Shown piece by piece: positions 1-5,967 of a stretch of 5,967 bases of DNA (the first letter of the stretch is position 1; every line of letters begins with the position of its first letter). A program made the position numbers and the translations under genes. The notes beneath the pieces are model-generated. The model saw only the letters and a list, made by a program, of their open reading frames with translations, searched no databases and was not told the DNA's origin. The stretch covers positions 410 through 6,376 of the forward strand of contig DKNC01000050.1 in NCBI GenBank assembly GCA_002470135.1. Direction: 5' to 3'. Source of the stretch: Actinobacteria bacterium UBA7398. Lineage in GTDB: Bacteria > Actinomycetota > Actinomycetes > Nanopelagicales > Nanopelagicaceae.

Positions 1-192
1 ATCAACAACTTCCGAGATTTGTTTTGAAACAGATGTGACTTCATCAAGTGAAAGATTTCGATCTTCGCCATCAACAAAAACTGTAAGCAAACGTCGCTTA
101 CCGGCAGGTGTAATCGTGATTTCTTCTAATACAAACCCCGCGCGCTCAACTATCGGCGCTATATAACGAGTTAATTCTGCGACGCTTGCCAT
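1..192 (-). CDS. rimP: Ribosome maturation factor RimP, N-terminal part (truncated by window edge)
   Basis: RimP binds the 30S ribosomal subunit in the cytoplasm and helps its late assembly. Only the first 64 codons are present; the gene runs off the window at position 1. The visible protein starts MASVAELTRYIAPIVERAGF and continues with LEEITITPAGKRRLLTVFVDGED and LSLDEVTSVSKQISEVVD. This matches the RimP N-terminal domain pattern: an alpha helix, a beta strand carrying an R-x-L-x-V-(F/Y)-(V/I)-D core, then a 'leD...S+.is..lD' helix. The ATG at 192 fits the usual family start and has a weak AGG six bases upstream. The gene sits 46 bases after the TSUP gene stop, and no terminator-like hairpin lies between them. 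A candidate promoter overlaps the preceding gene end. In Actinobacteria rimP is normally followed by nusA and infB, which would lie just outside this window (expected, not seen). Confidence 0.93.
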   Translation of the reverse strand, partial: MASVAELTRYIAPIVERAGFVLEEITITPAGKRRLLTVFVDGEDRNLSLDEVTSVSKQISEVVD

Positions 193-232
193 GTTAAACC
201 TAACTATTTAGTTGTTATTAAATTGTTGCGAA

Positions 233-261
233 AGTATATTAAAAGAAAGTATCAATCGCAA
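233..261 (-). promoter_or_regulatory. Candidate sigma70-type promoter for rimP
   Basis: On the minus strand, TTGCGA (261-256, four of six matches to TTGACA) is followed after exactly 17 bases by TATACT (238-233, five of six matches to TATAAT). Transcription would start near 226, giving a leader of about 34 bases before the rimP ATG at 192. The -35 box lies inside the last codons of the TSUP gene and the -10 box directly follows its stop. The region is AT-rich, so a chance match is quite possible; no experimental support is available here. Confidence 0.35.
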
Positions 262-1009
262 TCCTAAGAATCAATAGGGCTGTCACTACTAAAAATACCT
301 TACGGATTAAAGCTGACCCACCCTTAATTGCCCATCTTGCTCCAGTAAGTGCGCCTGCGATATTTCCTACCGCCATGGTCAGGCCCAATAACCACATAAT
401 GTGTCCATTAAATCCAAAAATTAAGAGAGCGCCCAAGTTGGTACCCCAATTAACAATTTTGGCTGTTGCAGATGCTTGTAAGAATGCAAAACCAACTACT
501 CCTACCAAAATCACCATCAAGAACGAACCAGTTCCAGGACCGAATATTCCATCATAGAAACCAATTACTGTGCCAGCTACGACTGCAATTAAAATATTAT
601 GTTTTCGAGCGAATCGAAAGTTTTCATTTAAACCAAGTTCTTTTTTCCGCCAGGTGTATATAGCAACTATCACTAATAGCGCTAAAACTATTGGTCGAGC
701 TGCATCTTTAGGGAAATTGCTAGCTGCAAGTGCGCCTAGCATCGAACCAATAAATGCCGGAATTGCCATCGCAAATGTCAGGCGCCAATCCGGTCGTAAC
801 CGTTTTACATATGAGTATGCAGCGGTTGAAGTTCCAAGAAATGATGGTAATTTATTTGTACCTAGTACATCGGGCGTAGCAGCATTTGGTAGCGCTACCA
901 ATAGCGAAGGCAATGAAATTAAGCCGCCACCGCCGGCAACGGCATCAACAAAACCAGCAAAAGCAGATGCTACAAATAGAAATATGATTGCAAGAAGTGA
1001 AATATCCAC
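239..1009 (-). CDS. TSUP family (TauE/SafE, YfcA-like) integral membrane transporter
   Basis: This 256-residue protein is a hydrophobic, multi-spanning membrane protein, with about seven or eight segments by eye. It carries the two duplicated signature loops of the TSUP family. The first is GFVDAVAGGGGLISLP at residues 19-34, followed by the TNKLPS element at 51-56; the second is GFYDGIFGPGTGSF at 150-163, followed by ATAKIVNWGTNLG at 181-193. The layout and length closely resemble Escherichia coli YfcA (from memory). Family members export or import sulfite, sulfoacetate or other small organosulfur anions, but the substrate cannot be read from this sequence. The start is a GTG three bases after the proS stop and in the same frame. 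No purine-rich ribosome binding site is visible, so translation probably depends on coupling to proS. The start is supported by the usual 20-residue spacing before the first GGGG motif. The gene ends with TAA. Confidence 0.9.
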   Translation of the reverse strand: MDISLLAIIFLFVASAFAGFVDAVAGGGGLISLPSLLVALPNAATPDVLGTNKLPSFLGTSTAAYSYVKRLRPDWRLTFAMAIPAFIGSMLGALAASNFPKDAARPIVLALLVIVAIYTWRKKELGLNENFRFARKHNILIAVVAGTVIGFYDGIFGPGTGSFLMVILVGVVGFAFLQASATAKIVNWGTNLGALLIFGFNGHIMWLLGLTMAVGNIAGALTGARWAIKGGSALIRKVFLVVTALLILRIAIDTFF

Positions 1010-1012
1010 AAA

Positions 1013-2737
1013 CTAAACCAGTAGAGCTAGTACTTCAGTAACTGCGCTTTCCAGAGCAACTTCCCGCTTCTCACCGCTTTTACGAATTCGTAATTCAACT
1101 TTGCCATCGATTAGCGCTTTTCCAACAATCAGAATAATTGGATTACCAATTAACTCGGCATCTTTAAATTTAACACCAGGGCTAGCATCGCGACGGTCAT
1201 CGAGCATCACGGTTCTACCACTAGCCTCAATTTTTTTCGCTAAATCTTCAGCAACGTTAAACGGTTGATCATCTTTACCGGTTGCGACAATATGAACTTG
1301 AGCTGGTGCAATTTCAATTGGCCAAGATAATCCGATCTCATCATGCGTTTGTTCTGCAATTGCGGCAACCGCTCTAGATACTCCAATTCCATAAGAGCCC
1401 ATCGTTACAACTCTAGATTTGCCTTCATGATCGAGCACAGTCAAATCTAAATTTTCAGCGTATTTGCGACCTAGCGCAAAGATGTGGCCGATTTCAATGG
1501 CGCGATCAATAATCACCGGACTCTCACACTTTGGACAGAGATCACCAGCTTCTATCTCTACCGCTTCGACAAATGCATCTACTTGAAAATCTCGACCGTG
1601 AGTCACATATCGAGCATGTTTATTTAATTGGTTAGCCCCGGTAATCCAATGGGTACCAACTGCAATTCTTGGATCTGCATATAGTTTTAAGCCGAATTTC
1701 TGGGCATCTTGTGGACCAACATAACCTTTTACTAATTCTTTTCTTGTTGCAAAGTCAGCTTCTTCGAAAAGGCGTAATTCTTTAACGCCAGAGAGATTTG
1801 CTTGCAAACGTTTGACATCAACTTCGCGATTGCCTGGGACCAAGACCGAAATCGCAACACCGTCAGCCATCAATAAAATATTCTTCAAAGTATCCCCTGC
1901 GCTAAATCCGCCACCATAATTCTTATTCATAACTTCTACTAGTGAATCAATAGTTGGAGTATTTGGCGTATCCATGACTTCAACTGCAGGCGGAGTAGCA
2001 ATCTCCTTCGACAATACTTTTGTGATCATTGCTTCGACATTTGCCGCATAGCCACATTTCTCGCAGAGTACGTAAGTATCTTCACCTGTTGGACACGGTG
2101 CTAAGAATTCTTCAGAGCGAGAACCACCCATTGCGCCAGACATTGCGGCCACTATGTTGTATTTCAATCCAAGTCGATCAAACGTTTTAATATAAGCCTG
2201 GCGATGTTTTTCATAAGATGCATCCAGTCCGGCATCATCTAAATCGAATGAATATGAATCTTTCATGACAAATTCACGTCCGCGGATTATGCCACTACGA
2301 GGTCTTGGTTCATCGCGGAATTTAGTTTGAATTTGGTAAATATGTAACGGTAAGTCTTTATAAGAAGAGTATTCGCCTTTAACCATTAAAGTAAACATTT
2401 CTTCATGGGTTGGGCCAAGTAAGTAATCGCCGCCTTTACGATCTTGTAATCTAAATAAATCTGGACCGTACTCTTCCCAACGATTAGTTTTTTCATATGG
2501 TTCGCGAGGTAGCATCGATGGAAAATGCACTTCTTGAAAACCAGCAGCATCCATCTCTTCTCGGATTACTCGTTCAATATTTCGATAAGTTATATATCCA
2601 AGTGGCAACCATGAATAGATTCCAGCAGCGATTCGGCGAATATATCCAGCTCGAACTAGGAGTCGATGGCTCGCAACTTCAGCATCTGATGGGTCGTCAC
2701 GAAGCGTGCGCAAGAAGAGCGTAGACATTCGCAACAT
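1013..2737 (-). CDS. proS: Prolyl-tRNA synthetase, bacterial type with INS editing domain
   Basis: This cytoplasmic class II aminoacyl-tRNA synthetase attaches proline to tRNA(Pro). The 574-residue length is normal for the bacterial form. The N-terminal catalytic part shows LGPTHEE (107-113), motif 2 with FRDEPRPRSGIIRGREF (140-156) and VMKDSYSFD (157-165). The YbaK-like INS domain, which hydrolyses mischarged Ala-tRNA(Pro), lies at about 235-410. Lys285 in TLKNIL probably corresponds to the conserved editing lysine (E. coli Lys279), and GTHWITGANQLNKH follows at 361-374. Motif 3 is MGSYGIGVSRAVAAIAEQ (446-463), and the anticodon-binding domain covers about 473-574 (IAPAQVHIV, DDRRDASPGVKFKDAELIGNP). 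Two CxxC pairs (Cys225/Cys228 and Cys401/Cys404) flank the INS domain. The ATG is chosen because the family normally begins RMSxLFLRTLRxDP and because TAAGGT lies seven bases upstream. The gene follows ispG after 29 bases and ends in TAG just before the TSUP GTG. Confidence 0.98.
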   Translation of the reverse strand: MLRMSTLFLRTLRDDPSDAEVASHRLLVRAGYIRRIAAGIYSWLPLGYITYRNIERVIREEMDAAGFQEVHFPSMLPREPYEKTNRWEEYGPDLFRLQDRKGGDYLLGPTHEEMFTLMVKGEYSSYKDLPLHIYQIQTKFRDEPRPRSGIIRGREFVMKDSYSFDLDDAGLDASYEKHRQAYIKTFDRLGLKYNIVAAMSGAMGGSRSEEFLAPCPTGEDTYVLCEKCGYAANVEAMITKVLSKEIATPPAVEVMDTPNTPTIDSLVEVMNKNYGGGFSAGDTLKNILLMADGVAISVLVPGNREVDVKRLQANLSGVKELRLFEEADFATRKELVKGYVGPQDAQKFGLKLYADPRIAVGTHWITGANQLNKHARYVTHGRDFQVDAFVEAVEIEAGDLCPKCESPVIIDRAIEIGHIFALGRKYAENLDLTVLDHEGKSRVVTMGSYGIGVSRAVAAIAEQTHDEIGLSWPIEIAPAQVHIVATGKDDQPFNVAEDLAKKIEASGRTVMLDDRRDASPGVKFKDAELIGNPIILIVGKALIDGKVELRIRKSGEKREVALESAVTEVLALLV

Positions 2738-2743
2738 GGCACT

Positions 2744-2749
2744 ACCTTA
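2744..2749 (-). promoter_or_regulatory. Ribosome binding site of proS
   Basis: The minus strand reads TAAGGT here, with the AAGG core ending seven bases before the proS ATG at 2737. It lies in the 29-base gap after ispG and is one of the clearest Shine-Dalgarno sequences in the window. It supports the first ATG over the second in-frame ATG three codons later. Confidence 0.7.
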
Positions 2750-2766
2750 CCGAGAACTAACGAAAA

Positions 2767-3918
2767 TTAATGAACATTCACTGATGGTTCGCCGCTTGCA
2801 ACGCCAGCTGCTTCCATCTTTTCTGCAAGTCGCATAGCTTCTTCAATTAAAGTTTCCACAATTTGCGCCTCGGGCACTGTCTTTATAACTTCACCCTTCA
2901 CAAATATTTGGCCTTTGCCATTTCCGGAAGCAACACCTAAATCAGCTTCGCGCGCTTCACCAGGACCATTTACAACGCATCCCATAACAGCAACGCGAAG
3001 TGGAACTGTCATTCCTTGAAGTCCGGCCTGAACTTTTTCAGCAAGAGTGTAAACATCAACTTGAGCACGGCCACATGAAGGGCAAGAAACTATCTCTAAC
3101 TTTCGTTGCCGCAAATTTAATGATTCTAGAATAGATAATCCCACTTTGATTTCTTCAACTGGCGGCGCTGAAAGTGAAACTCGAATTGTGTCGCCAATAC
3201 CTTCAGCTAATAAGATTGCAAATGCAGTTGCAGATTTAATTGTGCCTTGAAATAGTGGACCAGCTTCAGTAACGCCAAGATGTAATGGGTAATCGCACTT
3301 TGCAGCTAGTAATCGATAAGCCTTAACCATAACTACTGGGTCGTGGTGTTTTACCGAAATTTTTATATCGGAAAAGCCATGTTCTTCAAATAGCCCAGCT
3401 TCCCAAAGTGCGGATTCGACTAAAGCCTCTGGGGTGGCTTTGCCATACTTTGCTAACAACCTTGGATCTAACGATCCGGCATTCACACCGATTCGAATTG
3501 GAATTCCGGCATCGCCAGCAGCCTTTGCAACTTCTTTAACTTTGTCATCAAATTGTTTTATATTTCCGGGGTTTACCCGTACCGCAGCACAACCAGCATC
3601 AATTGCCGCAAAAATATATTTTGGTTGGAAGTGAATATCTGCAATTACTGGGATCTGTGATTTTTTAGCAATCTGCGCCAGCGCATCAGCATCATCTTGA
3701 CTCGGTACCGCGACTCGAACAATCTGACAACCTGAAGCGGTTAACTCTGCGATCTGTTGCAACGTAGCATTGACATCAGAAGTAACTGTTGTGCACATCG
3801 ATTGGACGCTTACCGGCGCATCGCCACCAACTAAAACACTGCCTACCTTTAATTGCTTAGATTTACGACGAGGCGCCAGCGTTAGCGGTGGCGCACTTGG
3901 CATTCCTAAATCGGTCAT
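2767..3918 (-). CDS. ispG: 4-hydroxy-3-methylbut-2-enyl diphosphate synthase (MEP pathway, GcpE)
   Basis: IspG is the cytosolic iron-sulfur enzyme that reductively converts 2-C-methyl-D-erythritol 2,4-cyclodiphosphate to HMBPP, the penultimate step of the MEP isoprenoid pathway. The 383-residue length is typical of the two-domain bacterial form. The N-terminal TIM-barrel part shows PRRKSKQLKVG (16-26), VQSM (38-41), ATLQQIAELTASGCQIVRVA (51-70), IPVIADIHF (89-97), VRVNPGN (113-119) and LHLGVTEAG (212-220). The C-terminal part carries the 4Fe-4S ligands Cys279 and Cys282 (SCPSCGR), Cys314 (MGCVVNGPGEA) and Glu321. The LGMP element at 4-7 is typical of actinobacterial homologues as I recall them. 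The ATG at 3918 lies 14 bases after the rseP stop. Purine tracts AGGG (twelve bases away) and AGG (three bases away) precede it, neither ideally spaced. Residue Cys42 is unusual, because this position after VQSM is normally threonine. Dxr, an earlier enzyme of the same pathway, is two genes upstream. Confidence 0.97.
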   Translation of the reverse strand: MTDLGMPSAPPLTLAPRRKSKQLKVGSVLVGGDAPVSVQSMCTTVTSDVNATLQQIAELTASGCQIVRVAVPSQDDADALAQIAKKSQIPVIADIHFQPKYIFAAIDAGCAAVRVNPGNIKQFDDKVKEVAKAAGDAGIPIRIGVNAGSLDPRLLAKYGKATPEALVESALWEAGLFEEHGFSDIKISVKHHDPVVMVKAYRLLAAKCDYPLHLGVTEAGPLFQGTIKSATAFAILLAEGIGDTIRVSLSAPPVEEIKVGLSILESLNLRQRKLEIVSCPSCGRAQVDVYTLAEKVQAGLQGMTVPLRVAVMGCVVNGPGEAREADLGVASGNGKGQIFVKGEVIKTVPEAQIVETLIEEAMRLAEKMEAAGVASGEPSVNVH

Positions 3919-3932
3919 GTGCCTATTCTGCC

Positions 3933-5120
3933 CTAAAGCCCAAGCGAAATCGGATTGAAAATATCAGCGGCAAGCAGTAATAACGTTAAAGCAGCAAGTA
4001 GGACGAAAACCAGCATCGTAATCGGAGTTAATCGTTCTACATCTATTGGACCTGGATCGAGCTTCCCTCGAGCCAGCGCAATTTTTCGGCGCACCCCCTC
4101 CACAATCGCAATCGCCATATGTCCGCCATCTAGCGGCAGAATTGGAAGTAAATTAAATATTCCAATAAAGATATTTAAGCTAGCAACTATTAACACAAAT
4201 GATGCAATTTTTTCAGGGAGAGTAAGCGCACCGCTACTTGCAGTTTGGGCTGAGACTCGCGCAACACCGACAATACCGACTAAACCATTTGCATTTCGAG
4301 CTTCGCCACCAAATGTTTGGCGGACTATAGATGGAATTTGGGTTGGCAGTGAAACTAGGGCTTTAACCGAGCCAACTACTAAATCTTTAGTAATTAATAG
4401 CGATACTTTGCTTGCAGATATCGGGTTCTCTCGAACTAGACCGACTTTATTCCTAACTCCAATAATCCCCCAACTTTTTCCATCTGATGTGATCTGTACT
4501 GGAGTTACTGCAATTGCTAACTTTTCACCGTTACGTAAAATTGAAAGCGTAATTTCTTTACCTGAAGATTGCCGAATTATTGGGACTATTTCCGACCACT
4601 TTAAATTTTCTTTCCCGTTGATTCCAACTATCTGATCGTCAGCCAAGATTCCCGCAACTTTGGCTGGGGATGGCGCTGAAGTTGCTAGACATACGGTCTC
4701 AGTAGTTCTTATACAAGGCAGCGTCTCTTCAACTGTTGGTAGTATTTGTGAAGTTCCGATACCAGCAATTAAAAGAAAAAGTAAGAAAATTCCCAATACA
4801 AAGTGATTAAACGAACCCGCACCTAATACAACTAGACGCCGCTTTGAAGATGCTTTGTAGAAAGCACGATCACTATCTTCCGGCGCTAGCTCTTCTCGTG
4901 GCGACATCCCAACGATCTTGCAATATCCGCCCGCCGGAATAACTTTTATACCAAACTCAGTTTCACCTCTAGTAGTTGACCAAATTCGTTGGCCAAATCC
5001 AAGAAAAAATTCAGTCACTTTCATGCCATACCGTTTTGCCGTTATGTAATGACCGAATTCATGGACCATTACCGAAAAAAGCAGTGCTACTACAAATGCA
5101 ATTACCCCAAGAATTCCCAC
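3933..5120 (-). CDS. rseP: RseP/Rip1-type site-2 intramembrane zinc metalloprotease with one PDZ domain
   Basis: This 395-residue inner-membrane protease belongs to the M50 family, which cleaves transmembrane anti-sigma factors and other membrane substrates after a first cut elsewhere. The first membrane segment carries the zinc-binding HEFGH motif (His20, Glu21, His24), followed by the conserved GFG (41-43) and IPAGGYCKIVG (61-71). A second membrane segment lies at about 96-120, and one extracytoplasmic PDZ domain at about 125-215 (SPAKVAGILADDQIVGING). The third segment, about 305-330, leads into NLLPILPLDGGH (323-334), whose Asp331 is the third zinc ligand. A last segment lies near 366-386. 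The single PDZ domain resembles mycobacterial Rip1 rather than E. coli RseP, which has two. The start is GTG, directly after the dxr TAA, with AGGGG five bases upstream. The anti-sigma substrate of this copy is unknown. Two cysteines (136 and 144) lie in the PDZ entry region. Confidence 0.95.
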   Translation of the reverse strand: MGILGVIAFVVALLFSVMVHEFGHYITAKRYGMKVTEFFLGFGQRIWSTTRGETEFGIKVIPAGGYCKIVGMSPREELAPEDSDRAFYKASSKRRLVVLGAGSFNHFVLGIFLLFLLIAGIGTSQILPTVEETLPCIRTTETVCLATSAPSPAKVAGILADDQIVGINGKENLKWSEIVPIIRQSSGKEITLSILRNGEKLAIAVTPVQITSDGKSWGIIGVRNKVGLVRENPISASKVSLLITKDLVVGSVKALVSLPTQIPSIVRQTFGGEARNANGLVGIVGVARVSAQTASSGALTLPEKIASFVLIVASLNIFIGIFNLLPILPLDGGHMAIAIVEGVRRKIALARGKLDPGPIDVERLTPITMLVFVLLAALTLLLLAADIFNPISLGL

Positions 5121-5967
5121 TTAAACCCCTAACGTTTCACGAGCTACTCGTCGGGCATCATTCTCGATAGCGCTGACATCTTTAAGATCACGCAATTTTA
5201 TTGGCGCACCAGCGCCGATTTTCTGCAACACAGTTTCGATGCTATCCACAATTGCTGTGAATTTAATGCGACCTTCAAGAAAAGCTGCTACTGCAACCTC
5301 GTTGGCAGCATTAAATATGGCAGTTGTGCCACCACCTAAATCACCACACCTCCGCGCTAAATCAATGGCTGGAAATTTTTCATTATTGATCGGCTCAAAA
5401 CTCCACTCATGTTTTGCTTTCCAATCAATGGCCACCATTAAATCTGAGGTTCGCTCCGGAAAACCTAAGGCATAACCAATCGGCCCTTTCATATTGGGTG
5501 GGCTCGCTTGCGCCAAAGTAGAACCATCTTTGAATTCCACCATTGAGTGAATCACAGATTGCGGATGAACCACCGCTTCGATTTTCTCGTAAGGTAAATC
5601 AAATAAATAATGTGCCTCGATGATCTCTAACCCTTTATTAACTAAGGTTGCGGAGTTTACGGTAACCACGTTACCCATACTCCATGTTGGATGAGTTAAT
5701 GCTTCTGTCACTGTGACTGTAGAAAGATCGCTTCGATCTCTAAATGGCCCACCGCTTGCAGTGAGAATAACTTTTTTTACATCACTCAACTTTCCGGCAA
5801 GCATGCATTGGTAAAGCGCTGAATGTTCGGAATCAACTGGGATTATTCGATCCCGACCATAAGCCATCACTAAATCGCCACCGGCAACTAGCGACTCTTT
5901 ATTTGCTAACGCAACTAAGTTTCCGGCAGCAAGGGCTGCCAGAGTTGGCTCTAATCCGATTGAACCG
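5121..5967 (-). CDS. dxr: 1-deoxy-D-xylulose 5-phosphate reductoisomerase, C-terminal part (truncated by window edge)
   Basis: Dxr (IspC) is the NADPH- and divalent-metal-dependent cytosolic enzyme that rearranges and reduces DXP to 2-C-methyl-D-erythritol 4-phosphate, the committed step of the MEP pathway. The reading frame is open to the window edge, so the N-terminal NADPH-binding domain lies mostly outside; 281 residues are visible. The visible part begins GSIGLEPTLAAL and contains LANKESLVAGGDL, then the metal-binding PVDSEHSALYQC (Asp and Glu ligands). Next come the flexible-loop HPTWSMG (His and Trp of the active site), NSATLVNKGLEIIEAHYLF with a further metal-binding Glu, and HPQSVIHSMVEFKDGS. 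The C-terminal helical domain includes NAANEVAVAAFL, and the protein ends RVARETLGV. The GTG/ATG pair at 5870-5865 is internal, not a start: the upstream codons 5966-5871 encode conserved Dxr sequence. The stop TAA touches the rseP start codon, indicating tight translational coupling. Confidence 0.98.
   Translation of the reverse strand, partial: GSIGLEPTLAALAAGNLVALANKESLVAGGDLVMAYGRDRIIPVDSEHSALYQCMLAGKLSDVKKVILTASGGPFRDRSDLSTVTVTEALTHPTWSMGNVVTVNSATLVNKGLEIIEAHYLFDLPYEKIEAVVHPQSVIHSMVEFKDGSTLAQASPPNMKGPIGYALGFPERTSDLMVAIDWKAKHEWSFEPINNEKFPAIDLARRCGDLGGGTTAIFNAANEVAVAAFLEGRIKFTAIVDSIETVLQKIGAGAPIKLRDLKDVSAIENDARRVARETLGV
5126..5130 (-). promoter_or_regulatory. Ribosome binding site of rseP inside the dxr end
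   Basis: The minus strand reads AGGGG here, five bases before the rseP GTG at 5120. It lies within the last sense codons of dxr (Leu-Gly-Val), so translation of the two genes is likely linked. It supports the GTG as the real rseP start. Confidence 0.6.

Noticed and set aside
199..210. Small inverted repeat AACTA-TT-TAGTT in the gap before rimP, considered as a terminator or operator
   Set aside because: The arms are only five AT-rich pairs with a two-base loop and no T-run follows, so a stable terminator hairpin is unlikely; as an operator it has no support.
570..1016. A 148-codon open frame on the plus strand opposite the TSUP gene
   Set aside because: It is antisense to a well-supported membrane protein gene whose motifs fully explain the region; no domain is seen in the plus-strand product.
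2738..2766. A separate promoter or terminator between ispG and proS
   Set aside because: The 29-base gap holds a ribosome binding site but no hairpin. The nearby TTGCAA in the ispG end has no acceptable -10 box at proper spacing.
3955..4635. A 226-codon open frame on the plus strand opposite rseP
   Set aside because: It lies wholly antisense to a clear RseP gene, shows no recognisable domain, and has low-complexity composition rich in Ser, Thr, Pro and Ile, as expected of a shadow frame.
5865..5870. GTG-ATG as the start of a short dxr
   Set aside because: The frame stays open upstream to the window edge and encodes the conserved Dxr segment with LANKESLVAGG, so these codons are internal.
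1..5967. tRNA or rRNA genes, CRISPR arrays, insertion sequences, phage or defence genes
   Set aside because: Nearly every base belongs to identified housekeeping genes on one strand; no clover-leaf, repeat-spacer pattern, terminal inverted repeats or transposase motifs were seen.

Overview
The window is a compact, gene-dense stretch of bacterial chromosome. Every gene lies on the minus strand, so transcription runs from position 5967 towards position 1. In that order it holds: the C-terminal part of 1-deoxy-D-xylulose 5-phosphate reductoisomerase (dxr, cut by the window edge), an RseP/Rip1-type site-2 membrane protease, 4-hydroxy-3-methylbut-2-enyl diphosphate synthase (ispG), bacterial-type prolyl-tRNA synthetase (proS), a TSUP-family (TauE/SafE, YfcA-like) membrane protein, and the N-terminal 64 codons of ribosome maturation factor RimP (cut by the other edge). 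No RNA gene, mobile element, CRISPR array or long repeat was seen.

The order dxr - rseP - ispG - proS - rimP is, from memory, characteristic of Actinobacteria. In Mycobacterium and Streptomyces, dxr, rip1 and gcpE are followed by proS and then rimP-nusA-infB, usually with extra genes in between. Protein details fit: the LGMP start of IspG, the DDPSDAEV start of ProRS and the single-PDZ RseP. However, the DNA is AT-rich (low-40s percent GC by eye) and the gaps are only 0 to 46 bases. A low-GC, compact actinobacterium points to a streamlined aquatic lineage such as the freshwater acI group (Nanopelagicales; Planktophila/Nanopelagicus type). This assignment is an inference, not proven by the window.

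Region by region: positions 5967-3933 hold dxr and rseP, joined stop-to-start with no gap. ispG follows after 14 bases and proS after 29 bases, behind a clear ribosome binding site. The TSUP gene starts 3 bases after the proS stop. After a 46-base gap with no visible terminator, rimP begins. A plausible sigma70-type promoter (TTGCGA, 17 bases, TATACT) overlaps the end of the TSUP gene and could drive rimP and whatever lies beyond it.

Functionally this is housekeeping: two steps of the MEP isoprenoid pathway (Dxr and IspG), intramembrane proteolysis (RseP), tRNA charging (ProS) and 30S subunit maturation (RimP). The one accessory-looking member is the TSUP transporter between proS and rimP. 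I see no evidence of a novel multi-gene system; the findings below are modest.
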